Shown here: one piece after another, positions 27,415 to 36,169 of the stretch
How the letters are laid out: the number at the start of each line of letters is the position of its first letter
Numbering within the stretch: position 1 is the first letter of the stretch
Assembly: GCF_902506555.1 (NCBI RefSeq)
Contig: NZ_LR732707.1
Coordinates: 1,078,001 to 1,142,000 of the forward strand
Reading direction: 5' to 3'
Origin: Sphingorhabdus sp. 109
GTDB lineage: Bacteria; Pseudomonadota; Alphaproteobacteria; Sphingomonadales; Sphingomonadaceae
DNA length: 64,000 bases
Position numbers and translations under genes: made by a program
The notes under the pieces: model-generated
Seen by the model: the letters and a program-made list of their open reading frames with translations, nothing else
Told to the model about the DNA's origin: nothing
Databases searched by the model: none

Positions 27415-28041
27415 ATGGGCGAGCGCCTTCTCGCGATCGACACGGCCAGCCCTGCATGTTCCGTCGCACTGTTTGAAAATGGTGCGTTGATTGCTGCTAG
27501 TTATGCCGAAATCGGTCGTGGCCATGCGGAAAAGCTGGTTCCGGCGATCGCCAAACTTCCCGATCGCGGCAAGGCCGACAAGATATTGGTCAATTGCGGA
27601 CCGGGCAGTTTTACCGGCGTTCGGATCGGTATTTCCGCCGCCAAGGCGCTTGCGCTCGCTTGGGGTTCGGATATTCACGGCTATAATTGTCTCGCACTGG
27701 TGGCGGCGCAAGCACTGGATCAGCTCGAACAGCCTGAACCTATTTGTGTGGCCATGCTGGCCGGCCATGGCCAATATTTTGTCCAGAATTATTGCGCTAA
27801 CGGCAAACCGGCCGGTGATTTTGCTTCCCTCACACCGGAACAGGCTGTGCAAGAGGTGCGGGCAGATGTCATAGCGGGATCGGCCGCGACAGAGCTTGCC
27901 ACACTTGCCGGTAGCAAAAGAGACATTTCAATATTGCCAAATGCGGCGCATATCTTTTTAGTGGCAGAGGATATGAAGAATATGTTCCCCAAACCGGATT
28001 ACGGGCGCAAGCCAGACGCCAAGCCTACGAAGACAGGCTGA
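27415..28041 (+). CDS. tsaB: tRNA t6A biosynthesis protein TsaB
   Basis: TsaB is the ASKHA-fold partner of TsaD and TsaE in making N6-threonylcarbamoyladenosine in tRNAs reading ANN codons. The 208-residue protein opens with LLAIDTASPACSVALFENG and has the GRGHAEKLVPAI and VNCGPGSFTGVRIGISAAKALA segments. The C-terminal half is short and variable, as usual. It is followed by rimI after 3 bases, a pairing common in bacteria. The ATG at 27415 is used; a TTG one codon earlier is possible. Confidence 0.93.
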   Translation: MGERLLAIDTASPACSVALFENGALIAASYAEIGRGHAEKLVPAIAKLPDRGKADKILVNCGPGSFTGVRIGISAAKALALAWGSDIHGYNCLALVAAQALDQLEQPEPICVAMLAGHGQYFVQNYCANGKPAGDFASLTPEQAVQEVRADVIAGSAATELATLAGSKRDISILPNAAHIFLVAEDMKNMFPKPDYGRKPDAKPTKTG

Positions 28042-28044
28042 TCA

Positions 28045-28548
28045 ATGGCCACGCGCGAAAGCCCTAGCGAAGATCATGGCCTCTTCCCGATCAGAATACG
28101 GCTTGGTGATCTCGCTGATCTTGGCGATGTCATGCACGTCATGGAACATGCTTTTCCGAAAACCTACGGCGAAGGATGGAATACCCATCAATGCCGGTCG
28201 ATGCTGTCCCTGCCGAATGCAAAGCTATTGATTGCAGAATGCAAAAACATCATCTGTGGTTTTCTGATCAGCCGGCAGGCTGCAGACGAAGAAGAGCTTC
28301 TGATGCTTGCGGTGGCTCCGGAATTCCGAAGCAAAGGCGTCGGCTATCATCTGCTCGAACATATGCTGAGACTTTCAGTAAATAACGGAGTTAATGCGGT
28401 TTTTCTGGAAATGAGAGAAGATAATCCGGCGAAAATACTATATTCGAAATTCGGATTTCAAAAAATTGGTGTGCGAAAAGCCTATTACACCGGCCCGGAT
28501 ATGCAAAAATTCGACGCGGTTACTTACAAGACAACGCTCAGCGTTTAA
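28045..28548 (+). CDS. rimI: Ribosomal-protein-alanine N-acetyltransferase RimI (GNAT family)
   Basis: A 167-residue GNAT acetyltransferase. The acetyl-CoA-binding core is LLMLAVAPEFRSKGVGYHLLE (motif A, R-S-K-G-V-G), followed by VFLEMREDNPAKILYSKFGF, which carries the conserved E-M-R-x-x-N-x-A and Y-x-K-x-G-F pattern of RimI. RimI acetylates the N-terminal alanine of ribosomal protein S18. About 20 residues precede the domain. The partnership with tsaB supports the assignment. Confidence 0.88.
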   Translation: MATRESPSEDHGLFPIRIRLGDLADLGDVMHVMEHAFPKTYGEGWNTHQCRSMLSLPNAKLLIAECKNIICGFLISRQAADEEELLMLAVAPEFRSKGVGYHLLEHMLRLSVNNGVNAVFLEMREDNPAKILYSKFGFQKIGVRKAYYTGPDMQKFDAVTYKTTLSV

Positions 28549-28556
28549 ACTAATGT

Positions 28557-28591
28557 AACTGACAGTTTGCCTATTGCAGCTACTGACAGTT
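28557..28591 (+). promoter_or_regulatory. Paired ACTGACAGTT repeats upstream of the mucR-like gene
   Basis: ACTGACAGTT occurs at 28558-28567 and again at 28582-28591, 24 bp apart. The first copy extends to AACTG-A-CAGTT, an 11-bp palindrome with a central base; the second differs only in its outermost base. They lie 65-99 bp before the mucR-like start in an AT-rich leader, fitting an operator for autoregulation or a second regulator. Confidence 0.5.
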
Positions 28592-28655
28592 CGTGTAATT
28601 ACCGGCGCGCAAAAAATGCATTATAAAAATAATGGTCGCACAAAGGTAATTTAAT

Positions 28656-29072
28656 ATGACAGAGGAAGAAATCGCTCTGAATGAGACGTTGATTACGCTC
28701 ACTTCGGACATTGTTGCTGCGCATGTCAGCAATAACAGCGTCGCAGTGTCTGATCTGCCGCTGATCATCAGCAGCGTTCACGGAGCACTGGCCTCGCTTT
28801 CGGGCAAGGCAGCGGAACAGGCACGCCCGGAACCCGCCGTTCCAATCAAGGCATCGATTAAGCCGGACTATGTCGTTTGCCTGGAAGATGGCAAGAAGCT
28901 GAAAATGCTCAAGCGCCACCTGATGACCCATTACGGCATGACACCCGAGGATTATCGCGCGAAATGGGGGCTGCCCAACGACTATCCGATGGTCGCGCCC
29001 AATTATGCGGAAAAACGCCGCCAACTTGCCAAGGCAATCGGTCTGGGCAAGAAAAAGGGCAAAAAGAAATAG
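28656..29072 (+). CDS. MucR/Ros family transcriptional regulator
   Basis: A 138-residue regulator of the alphaproteobacterial MucR/Ros family, which controls exopolysaccharide, motility and cell-envelope genes as a nucleoid-associated repressor. The N-terminal half is helical and probably mediates oligomerisation. The C-terminal zinc-finger region is IKPDYVVCLEDGKKLKMLKR then HLMTHYGMTPEDYRAKWGLP and DYPMVAPNYAEKRRQLAKAI. The second finger cysteine is Asp here (CLED), as in a number of MucR homologues. The lysine-rich tail GKKKGKKK adds charge. Start ATG 28656 has AAAGG at suitable spacing. A plausible regulator of the surface-glycan island in this window, by inference only. Confidence 0.92.
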   Translation: MTEEEIALNETLITLTSDIVAAHVSNNSVAVSDLPLIISSVHGALASLSGKAAEQARPEPAVPIKASIKPDYVVCLEDGKKLKMLKRHLMTHYGMTPEDYRAKWGLPNDYPMVAPNYAEKRRQLAKAIGLGKKKGKKK

Positions 29073-29100
29073 GCTGGACTTCTCGTTGCAGCAAATATCG

Positions 29101-29127
29101 AAATTGCGGCAAGCTTGTCGCAATTTT
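29101..29127 (+). terminator. Intrinsic terminator after the mucR-like gene
   Basis: AAATTGCGGCA pairs with TGTCGCAATTT (one G-T pair) around an AGCT loop, followed by TCCCTTT. It lies 29 bases after the mucR stop and 59 before fur, giving fur its own transcription unit. The T-run is interrupted. Confidence 0.6.
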
Positions 29128-29185
29128 CCCTTTGCAATATCCCCTGCCCCGCATAGAGTCTTGGCCAGCGTAACGGAAAGGTTCC

Positions 29186-29608
29186 ATGCCGCAAAAAATT
29201 GATCTTGAAGCACTCTGTGCTGAAAAAGGGCTCCGCATCACCGACCAGCGTCGGGTGATAGCGCGTGTCATATCCGACGCCGAGGATCATCCCGATGTCG
29301 AGACCCTGCACGAGCGTGCGTCAGCGGTAGATCCCAGAATTTCGATTGCGACCGTTTACCGGACAGTCCGGCTGTTTGAAGAAGCCGGTATACTTGATCG
29401 CCATGATTTCGGCGACGGTCGGGCGCGCTATGAAGCGGTGCCGGAAGCGCATCACGATCATCTGATCGATGTGGAAACCGGTAAAGTCATCGAGTTTGTC
29501 GATCCGGAACTGGAAGCATTGCAGAAACAGATCGCAGAAAAGCTGGGATACCGGCTGGTTGATCATCGCATGGAGCTATATGGCGTATCTCTCGCCAGAA
29601 AAAGCTGA
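29186..29608 (+). CDS. fur: Fur family metal-responsive regulator
   Basis: A 140-residue Fur-family repressor. The winged helix spans LCAEKGLRITDQRRVIARVI and ISIATVYRTVRLFEEAGIL; the dimerisation/metal domain has AHHDHLIDVETGKVIEFVD, the usual regulatory metal site. The extra C-terminal CxxC zinc site of E. coli Fur is absent (tail VDHRMELYGVSLARKS). In alphaproteobacteria such proteins can be true Fur or the manganese-responsive Mur; I cannot separate these by eye. The gene sits between mucR and an acyltransferase gene. Confidence 0.9.
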   Translation: MPQKIDLEALCAEKGLRITDQRRVIARVISDAEDHPDVETLHERASAVDPRISIATVYRTVRLFEEAGILDRHDFGDGRARYEAVPEAHHDHLIDVETGKVIEFVDPELEALQKQIAEKLGYRLVDHRMELYGVSLARKS

Positions 29609-29687
29609 GGTGCTTGATCCCGACCCGGAGGCTCGCCCCTGCGACACCCAGCCGATGGCATATAGGTTGTGGAGCGGAGCATCACCG

Positions 29688-30434
29688 ATGGGATATCTGA
29701 GATTCGCATTGCGTATGACGATATTGGTCTTGGCATTGCTTGTCTGCGTTCCCCTTTACTATCTGTGGCGTCTCTTCGGCCTGTCCAACCCCTGGCCGCG
29801 TACGTTTCTCAAGATTGCCGCCTTTGCTTGCGGAGCGCGGGTGAACATTATCGGCACGCCAATCAAACGCGATGTCTTTTTCATTTCCAATCACCTGTCC
29901 TGGGTCGATATCGCTATACTCGGCGGTCATAGCGGTACCGCCTTTGTATCCAAGGAAGAGATCAGCCGATGGCCGGTCATAGGCTGGCTTTGCCGGCTCA
30001 ACGATACGGTGTTTGTTTCGCGCGCGGACCGTATGGGAATCGCACAGCAGATTAACCAACTCCGCGACGCGCTGGAGGAAACTTGGGCGATAACGATATT
30101 CCCCGAGGGCACGACGACTGATGGCTCCACGCTTCTGCCGTTCAAAGCACCGCTGCTCAAGGTGCTGGAACCCCCGCCACCTGGCATTTTGGTGCAGCCG
30201 ATATTTCTCAACTATGGCGGCGACGCCTATGAGGTCAGCTGGACCGGCGAAGAAAGTGCACAGTCCAATGCCTGGCGGTTGCTCACCCGGCGCGGCAGTT
30301 TCCTGGTCGAAGTCCATTTTCTCGAGCCGTTCGATCCTGACCATTATTCCAGCCGCAAAGATATTGCGGCCGAAGCCAGACGACGGATTGTCGAGCCGCT
30401 TTCGGCTTCCCTGGGGGGCAAACCCATTGTATAG
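29688..30434 (+). CDS. plsC: 1-acyl-sn-glycerol-3-phosphate acyltransferase
   Basis: PlsC acylates lysophosphatidate to phosphatidate at the inner membrane. The 248-residue protein has an N-terminal membrane helix (ILVLALLVCVPLYYLWRLFG) and the four acyltransferase blocks: NHLSWVD (H-x4-D catalytic motif), VSRADRMG, FPEGTTTDGS and the VQPIFLNYGG segment. The frame is open well upstream, with Met codons at 29580 and 29655; I chose 29688 because a GGAG lies 8 bases before it and the membrane helix then follows directly. It is followed by miaB after 9 bases. Confidence 0.9.
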   Translation: MGYLRFALRMTILVLALLVCVPLYYLWRLFGLSNPWPRTFLKIAAFACGARVNIIGTPIKRDVFFISNHLSWVDIAILGGHSGTAFVSKEEISRWPVIGWLCRLNDTVFVSRADRMGIAQQINQLRDALEETWAITIFPEGTTTDGSTLLPFKAPLLKVLEPPPPGILVQPIFLNYGGDAYEVSWTGEESAQSNAWRLLTRRGSFLVEVHFLEPFDPDHYSSRKDIAAEARRRIVEPLSASLGGKPIV

Positions 30435-30443
30435 GCGCGCTCT

Positions 30444-31781
30444 ATGACACAGGCTGATCCCAAAAAATATCATATCAAATCCTTCGGCTGCCAGATGAAC
30501 GTCTATGATGGCGAGCGCATGTCCGAACTGCTGTCCGATCAGGGCATGAGCGCGGCGGATAGCAGCGAGGATGCTGATCTTGTGGTGCTCAATACCTGTC
30601 ACATCCGGGAAAAAGCGGTCGACAAGGTCTATTCCGATATCGGACGTCTGCGCCGGAAGGACGGCAGCAGCCCGATGATCGCTGTTGCCGGCTGCGTTGC
30701 CCAAGCCGAGGGAAGGGAAATATCCCGTCGCGCGCCCAGCGTCGATATTGTCGTGGGGCCACAGGCCTATCACCGGCTCCCAGAACTGATGGACGTGGCG
30801 AAATCCGGCAAGAAGGCGCTCGATACCGACATGCCGGCGATTTCGAAATTCGATATCCTGCCCTCGCGCGGCAAACAGGCGCGACCAACCGCATTTCTGA
30901 CGGTGCAGGAAGGCTGTGACAAATTCTGTACCTATTGCGTAGTGCCTTACACCCGCGGCGCTGAAATCTCCCGGCCTTGGGCAGACCTTGTCAACGAGGC
31001 AAAGGCGCTGGTTGATGGTGGCGCGCTTGAAATCACGCTGCTCGGGCAGAATGTGAATGCCTGGAGCGGCGAAGATGACAAGGGCCAGACACAGGGCCTC
31101 GATGGTCTGATCCGTGCGCTCGACAAGATCAAGGGGCTGAAGCGTATTCGTTACATGACCAGCCACCCCAATGACATGACCGGGGGTCTCGTCTCCGCAC
31201 ATGGTGATGTCGAGACGCTCATGCCGTTCCTCCATCTGCCGGTCCAGTCTGGTAGCGACCGGATTCTCAAGGCGATGAATCGCTCACACAGCGCAAAAAG
31301 TTATCTCGACATTCTCGAACAGATGCGGAAAGTCCGGCCCGATATAGCGCTTTCCGGCGACTTTATCGTCGGCTTCCCGGGCGAGACCGATCAGGATTTT
31401 GAAGAGACTTTGCAAATCGTCCGCGAGGCCAGATATTCTCAGGCTTTCTCGTTCAAATATTCTCCGCGTCCGGGCACACCCGCGGCCGGAATGGAGGAAC
31501 AGATTCCGCCGGAGGTGATGGATGAACGGCTCCAAAGACTGCAGGCTTTGCTGAACCAGCAGCAATTTGATTTCAACCAGCAAACCGTTGGCCGGACAAC
31601 CGATATCCTGCTGGAACGGCAGGGCAAGCTTGACGGTCAGCTGATCGGCAAAACGCCATGGCTGCAATCGGTGCATATCATTTCGCCCGATCTCGCCATT
31701 GGCGATCTGGCCGACGTCGAAATCACCCAGGCCGGACCGAACAGTCTCACCGGTCGGATCAAAGAAAGACTCGCTGCCTGA
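30444..31781 (+). CDS. miaB: tRNA-2-methylthio-N6-dimethylallyladenosine synthase
   Basis: MiaB adds the 2-methylthio group to i6A37 of tRNAs reading UNN codons. The 445-residue protein has the three parts of a methylthiotransferase: an N-terminal cluster domain with Cys16, Cys52 and Cys84, a radical-SAM domain with CDKFCTYC (Cys158, 162, 165), and a C-terminal TRAM domain (about residues 375-440). It therefore binds two 4Fe-4S clusters. The stop overlaps the phoH start by one base. The upstream Nfu may supply its clusters. Confidence 0.97.
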   Translation: MTQADPKKYHIKSFGCQMNVYDGERMSELLSDQGMSAADSSEDADLVVLNTCHIREKAVDKVYSDIGRLRRKDGSSPMIAVAGCVAQAEGREISRRAPSVDIVVGPQAYHRLPELMDVAKSGKKALDTDMPAISKFDILPSRGKQARPTAFLTVQEGCDKFCTYCVVPYTRGAEISRPWADLVNEAKALVDGGALEITLLGQNVNAWSGEDDKGQTQGLDGLIRALDKIKGLKRIRYMTSHPNDMTGGLVSAHGDVETLMPFLHLPVQSGSDRILKAMNRSHSAKSYLDILEQMRKVRPDIALSGDFIVGFPGETDQDFEETLQIVREARYSQAFSFKYSPRPGTPAAGMEEQIPPEVMDERLQRLQALLNQQQFDFNQQTVGRTTDILLERQGKLDGQLIGKTPWLQSVHIISPDLAIGDLADVEITQAGPNSLTGRIKERLAA

Positions 31782-32812
31782 TGGCCCATAAAAGCAAAGC
31801 CGGTGCATCCGCAAAGCTCACGACCTTGGATCTGGAATTTGACGACCCGCAGATATTGGGCGACCTGTTCGGGGAATATGACCGGAATATTGTCGCCATC
31901 GAAAACCGGCTCGGTGTCTATATTGCTGCGCGTGGTACGAAGCTGAAAATCGAAGGCGAGGAAGAAGCGGTTTCACAGGCGCGCGATGTCATTTTCGGCA
32001 TTTACAACCGTCTGGAGCAAGGACAGGAGATCGACGCGGGCGCGGTCGAGGCGATCATCGCCATGGCTGCAGATCCGCGAGTGGCAAAAACCGCAAAACA
32101 GCCGGCTCCGGGTGTGACGGCAAAGAAAATTGATGTTGCCGATGCGCCAAAGGTCATGATCCGGACGCGCAAGAAAACCATCTTTCCGCGGTCGGTGCGG
32201 CAGGCTCATTATATGGAAGCTCTGGCCCGCGACGACATGATTTTCGCTCTCGGTCCTGCAGGCACCGGAAAGACCTATCTGGCCGTGGCACAAGCAGTGT
32301 CTCAGTTGGTTAGCGGCTCTGTCGATCGTTTGATCCTGTCGCGTCCGGCTGTCGAAGCGGGTGAAAAAATCGGTTTTCTGCCGGGTGACCTCAAGGAAAA
32401 GGTCGATCCGTTTCTGCGACCGCTTTACGATGCCCTCTACGATACGCTTCCAGCCGAACAGGTCGAGCGCCGTATCGAAAGCGGTGAAATCGAAATTGCA
32501 CCCATTGCTTTCATGCGCGGACGGACACTGTCCGACGCATTTGTCATCCTCGACGAGGCCCAGAACACGACTGCTGCGCAGATGAAGATGTTTCTGACCC
32601 GTTTCGGGATGAACAGCCGCATGGTGATCTGCGGCGACCCCAACCAGGTCGACTTGCCGCGCGAGGCCACGTCCGGACTGGCTGATGCCGTATCCAAATT
32701 GCAGGATATCGAGAGCGTCAGCGTAGTCAGATTCGGCGCCAGCGATGTTGTCCGTCATCCACTGGTCGGCAAAATTGTCGAAGCCTATGAAGGCAAAGAT
32801 GCTCCGGACTGA
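31781..32812 (+). CDS. PhoH-like ATPase
   Basis: A 343-residue PhoH-family P-loop protein. The N-terminal KH-like part is followed by PRSVRQAHYMEAL, Walker A GPAGTGKTYLAVA, ILSRPAVEAGEKIGFLPGDL, a Walker B in AFVILDEAQNTT and MVICGDPNQVDLP. The family is linked by gene order to ybeY and miaB and is thought to act in RNA metabolism; despite the name it is not necessarily under phosphate control, and no Pho box was seen here. The ATG at 31781 overlaps the miaB stop (TGATG), and the 3' end overlaps ybeY by 14 bases. Confidence 0.94.
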   Translation: MAHKSKAGASAKLTTLDLEFDDPQILGDLFGEYDRNIVAIENRLGVYIAARGTKLKIEGEEEAVSQARDVIFGIYNRLEQGQEIDAGAVEAIIAMAADPRVAKTAKQPAPGVTAKKIDVADAPKVMIRTRKKTIFPRSVRQAHYMEALARDDMIFALGPAGTGKTYLAVAQAVSQLVSGSVDRLILSRPAVEAGEKIGFLPGDLKEKVDPFLRPLYDALYDTLPAEQVERRIESGEIEIAPIAFMRGRTLSDAFVILDEAQNTTAAQMKMFLTRFGMNSRMVICGDPNQVDLPREATSGLADAVSKLQDIESVSVVRFGASDVVRHPLVGKIVEAYEGKDAPD

Positions 32813-33305
32813 ACTGACAGCATCTCCCGTTTGGGACAGTGAACGGGATTGGTCGAATCTCGCTGCGCGTGCGGCCAAGGCGGCAATCACCGCTTCGTCC
32901 CATGCGGATCTGCTGGCCCGGAATTTTGATATGGAGCTCAGCGTGAAGCTCTCGGACGATGCCGAAGTCCATCGTCTCAACAACGATTATCGCGGCAAGG
33001 ACAAGCCGACCAACGTTCTGTCTTTTCCCCAGATTCAGCCGGATCTGCTCGGCGCCCTAGCCAATACCGACGATGGCGAAGCCCTGCTCGGAGATATCAT
33101 TCTGGCCTACGAAACCTGCAGTGAAGAGGCTGCGGGCAAAAATGTTGCCCTCACCACCCATATAACACATTTGATTGTGCACGGGACGCTGCATTTGCTA
33201 GGCTATGATCACGAGAACGAGACAGATGCTGCATTGATGGAAAACTGCGAAATCAAAGCATTGGCGACACTGGGCATTGCCAACCCTTATTCAGAACAAG
33301 CGTAA
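32799..33305 (+). CDS. ybeY: rRNA maturation factor / endoribonuclease YbeY
   Basis: YbeY is a metal-dependent single-strand endoribonuclease acting in 16S rRNA maturation and ribosome quality control. The 168-residue protein has the zinc motif H-x3-H-x5-H in HLIVHGTLHLLGYDH and the upstream NNDYRGKDKPTNVLSFP signature. The ATG at 32799 follows AAGG; a second Met at 32787 is possible. The start is inside the phoH end, so translation is coupled. About 25 residues at the N-terminus are less conserved. Confidence 0.95.
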   Translation: MLRTELTASPVWDSERDWSNLAARAAKAAITASSHADLLARNFDMELSVKLSDDAEVHRLNNDYRGKDKPTNVLSFPQIQPDLLGALANTDDGEALLGDIILAYETCSEEAAGKNVALTTHITHLIVHGTLHLLGYDHENETDAALMENCEIKALATLGIANPYSEQA

Positions 33306-33326
33306 AACAGGTAATCAAGAAACAGA

Positions 33327-34262
33327 ATGACCGACGTTGAAAATGATAATGCTACCGGTGCGGCGCGCAGCAGCAGCCTATCCAAGGAAGATGAGGAACC
33401 CGGGCGAATATGGCAGAGCCTGAAGGCTCTGCTATTCGGCAATAACGAAGACAACAGCCTGCGCGCGCAGATCGAAGAAGTCATCGACGATCATGAGAGC
33501 GACGCCGAGGCAGACCCCAATAATCCGCCTGACGTTTCGTCGCTGGAATTGGAAATGCTGCGCAATATGCTGCATTTTAGCGAGCATAGGGTCGATGATA
33601 TCGCGGTGCCACGCGCCGACATCATAGCCATTGAGGAAAGCGCGCCTTTCAGCGATTTCGTCGATATTTTTTCCGAACACGGCCACAGCCGGATTCCGGT
33701 CTATCGGGAGAATCTCGACAATATTATCGGCATGATCCATATCAAGGATATCTTTGCGATCGTTGCCAGAGGGGACGAACATCCCGATGACATCAGCCCC
33801 TTCCTCCGGCAACCGCGCTTCGTGCCCGAATCCATGGGCGTGCTCGACCTGCTCGCCGAAATGCGGGCGACGCGCACTCATCTAGCCATCATCTTTGACG
33901 AATATAATGGTACCGAAGGCCTCGTCACGATCGAGGATATTGTCGAGGAAATCACCGGCGAGATCGAAGACGAGCATGATGATGAACCGGTTCCTATGCT
34001 GGTTCAGCTGGAAAATGGTATCTGGGAAGCGGACGCGAGAGCCGAACTGGATGATGTCGGCGAGGCCGTTGATCCGGCGCTGGAAGTCATCGACGAAGAT
34101 GTCGATACAATCGGCGGTCTGTCGTTCGTCCTGGCCGGTCATATACCGGTCGTCGGCGAAAAGCTGGAACATCCCAGCGGCTGGATACTGGAAATCACCG
34201 AAGCGGATGATCGGCGCGTGACGAAATTGCGCCTGCACCCGCCAAAGTCGGAGCAGATCTAG
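33327..34262 (+). CDS. corC: CorC/HlyC-type CBS-domain protein
   Basis: A 311-residue soluble protein with no DUF21 membrane part. Two CBS motifs span about residues 85-215 (VPRADIIAIEES and the THLAIIFDEYNGTEGLVTIE region with DIVEEITGEIEDEHD), followed by a CorC_HlyC domain (about 225-305) with GGLSFVLAGHIPVVGEKL. Proteins of this kind have been linked to magnesium and cobalt efflux and adenine-nucleotide sensing. In most proteobacteria the apolipoprotein acyltransferase gene lnt follows corC; here a convergent MOSC gene follows instead. Confidence 0.92.
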   Translation: MTDVENDNATGAARSSSLSKEDEEPGRIWQSLKALLFGNNEDNSLRAQIEEVIDDHESDAEADPNNPPDVSSLELEMLRNMLHFSEHRVDDIAVPRADIIAIEESAPFSDFVDIFSEHGHSRIPVYRENLDNIIGMIHIKDIFAIVARGDEHPDDISPFLRQPRFVPESMGVLDLLAEMRATRTHLAIIFDEYNGTEGLVTIEDIVEEITGEIEDEHDDEPVPMLVQLENGIWEADARAELDDVGEAVDPALEVIDEDVDTIGGLSFVLAGHIPVVGEKLEHPSGWILEITEADDRRVTKLRLHPPKSEQI

Positions 34263-34267
34263 TCCAC

Positions 34268-34921
34268 TCAGGCTGCGGCCAGTTGCCCTGCCCGCAGCCG
34301 CCAACTCTCTGCCAGCAGCGGGTTTTTGGCCAGCATTTCAAGCTCCGCGTTACGCCCCTTGTGTCCGCCGCCGATGATCAGGCCGAACAGTCTGTCGAGC
34401 GGCCATTCGGGCAAAGGGCGGGCCTGCTGGATGAAATCGTCTCCTGCCCGCACCTTTCCTGTTTCCAGAACGCGAAAATAGCAGCCGGATTTGCCGGTTT
34501 TCACGATGGTTTTCAGCACATCCGCTTTGCCAAAATGATGATTGAGTTTCCAGCAAGGTTGCCGGGCATGGCTGCACTGGATCAGCGCTTCGCCTAGCCG
34601 AAAAATATCGCCGAGACAGAGCCGGTCCTCACTCATGCCGGTGCAGCTAAAATTCTCTCCGAACGCCCCGGGATGCTCGAGCAGCTCAAGATCAGGGTAT
34701 CTGTCCTGCCAGAACGCATAATGATCTGCCGGATAGAGATGGACAGCCTTGTCCCGGCCGCCATGGTGGACCTGATCGGCGACCTGATTGCCGGACAGGC
34801 CTTCAAGGCCGAGCATTCTGGCATCCTCGACCGGCATCTTGACAATGGCGCTTGTTTCACCGTCTTTGCGAAAGGGTTTCGGGGTGCCGATCAGCAACTG
34901 GTCGAGCCGGGTCTTTATCAT
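34268..34921 (-). CDS. MOSC domain protein (YiiM-like)
   Basis: A 217-residue protein with a MOSC beta-barrel, seen in LEGLSGNQVADQVHHGGRDK, AVHLYPADHY, GAFGENFSCTGM and SHARQPCWKL, where the conserved cysteine of the fold (QPCWKL) probably ligates the molybdenum cofactor. A C-terminal 3-alpha domain follows (GHKGRNAELEMLAKNPLLAESWR). YiiM/YcbX-type proteins reduce N-hydroxylated bases and compounds. Start ATG at 34921 has GAGGAAC directly upstream. Convergent with corC and divergent from the glycosyltransferase. Confidence 0.9.
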   Translation of the reverse strand: MIKTRLDQLLIGTPKPFRKDGETSAIVKMPVEDARMLGLEGLSGNQVADQVHHGGRDKAVHLYPADHYAFWQDRYPDLELLEHPGAFGENFSCTGMSEDRLCLGDIFRLGEALIQCSHARQPCWKLNHHFGKADVLKTIVKTGKSGCYFRVLETGKVRAGDDFIQQARPLPEWPLDRLFGLIIGGGHKGRNAELEMLAKNPLLAESWRLRAGQLAAA

Positions 34922-34985
34922 GTTCCTCTGCTAGCCGATCAAGTTCATATTGGCAATTCGCCAGCTATTATGCTTGAAGGCGCGA

Positions 34986-36167
34986 ATGAAAATCAGTGAT
35001 CTTCGTATTGCGCTCTACAGCGGCAATTATAATTTTGTGCGCGATGGTGCAAACCAGGCGCTCAACCGTCTGGTCGACTATTTGTTGCGTCAGGGGGCCG
35101 CTGTGCGGGTTTATTCCCCGACCACTGACACGCCTGCCTTTGAGCCGACAGGAGATCTGGTCAGCGTGCCGTCGGTCGCCTTTCCCGGCCGCGGCGAATA
35201 TCGTTTTCCCACGCGGATTTCCGGGGACGTGCGCAAGGATCTGGCCCAGTTCAATCCGAATATCATGCAGATTTCCAGCCCCGACCGCGTCGGTCACAAG
35301 ATGGTGTCCTGGGCCCGTCGCCAGAATATTCCGGTACTGGCATCGGTCCATACCCGGTTTGAAACTTATCCTCGTTATTATAATCTCGCTTTTCTGGAGC
35401 CGGTGATCGAAGCGATCTTGCGCCGCCTTTATCGCCGTTGCGACGCGCTGGTCGCACCCTCGGAATCAATGGCGCAGGTTTTGAGGGACCAGCGGATGAA
35501 CTATGACATCGGTATCTGGTCGCGCGGTGTCGATCGCGAAATATTCCATTCCGGACGGCGCGATCTGGCGTGGCGGCAGTCGCTGGACATAGAGGATGAT
35601 ATGCCCGTGATCGGCTTTCTCGGTCGACTGGTCATGGAGAAAGGGCTCGACGTTTTTTCGGACACGATCGACGAGTTGAAACGCCGTAAGGTGGCGCACA
35701 AGATTCTGGTGATTGGAGAAGGACCGGCCCAGCAATGGTTCGAAGACAGGATCCCCGGTGCTGCGTTCGTCGGATTTCAGCAAGGCAGCGATCTCGGTCG
35801 CGCGGTGGCCAGCATGGATATGCTGTTCAATCCCTCAATCACCGAGACGTTCGGCAATGTAACTCTGGAGGCGATGGCCTGCGGACTGCCCGTCGTTGCG
35901 GCAAAGGCCACGGGAAGCCAGAGCCTCGTCAAGAATAACGAATCCGGCAAGCTGGTGACCCCCGGCGCGGTTCGCGAATTTGCCGATGCACTGCAACTCT
36001 ATTGCCAGAACAGCGATCTGCGCAATGCCCATGGCTCCGCCGGCGAACAGCGTGCCGAGGACTATAGCTGGGACCAGATCAACAATGTGGTGGCGCAAAC
36101 CTATATCCGTCTGGTCCGCCAGCGGCAGGCCGGCCACGGCCCGATACAGCAAGCGGCAGTCCGCTAG
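34986..36167 (+). CDS. GT4 family glycosyltransferase
   Basis: A 393-residue GT-B fold glycosyltransferase. The N-terminal domain begins LRIALYSGNYNFVRDGANQA and contains HTRFETYPRYYNL, as in GDP-mannose-dependent mannosyltransferases of the MgtA/PimB type. The C-terminal domain has GFLGRLVMEKGLDVFSDTI and the E-x7-E nucleotide-sugar motif in NPSITETFGNVTLEAMACGLPVV. The donor may be GDP-mannose or UDP-glucuronate, with a glycolipid acceptor; this is inference. The ATG at 34986 follows GAAGG; the longer frame upstream is not supported. rarA starts 3 bases after the stop. Confidence 0.87.
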   Translation: MKISDLRIALYSGNYNFVRDGANQALNRLVDYLLRQGAAVRVYSPTTDTPAFEPTGDLVSVPSVAFPGRGEYRFPTRISGDVRKDLAQFNPNIMQISSPDRVGHKMVSWARRQNIPVLASVHTRFETYPRYYNLAFLEPVIEAILRRLYRRCDALVAPSESMAQVLRDQRMNYDIGIWSRGVDREIFHSGRRDLAWRQSLDIEDDMPVIGFLGRLVMEKGLDVFSDTIDELKRRKVAHKILVIGEGPAQQWFEDRIPGAAFVGFQQGSDLGRAVASMDMLFNPSITETFGNVTLEAMACGLPVVAAKATGSQSLVKNNESGKLVTPGAVREFADALQLYCQNSDLRNAHGSAGEQRAEDYSWDQINNVVAQTYIRLVRQRQAGHGPIQQAAVR

Positions 36168-36169
36168 CC

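Noticed and set aside
29682-31235. 517-codon minus-strand frame opposite plsC and miaB
   Set aside because: Spans two well-identified genes on the other strand; shadow frame without recognisable domains.
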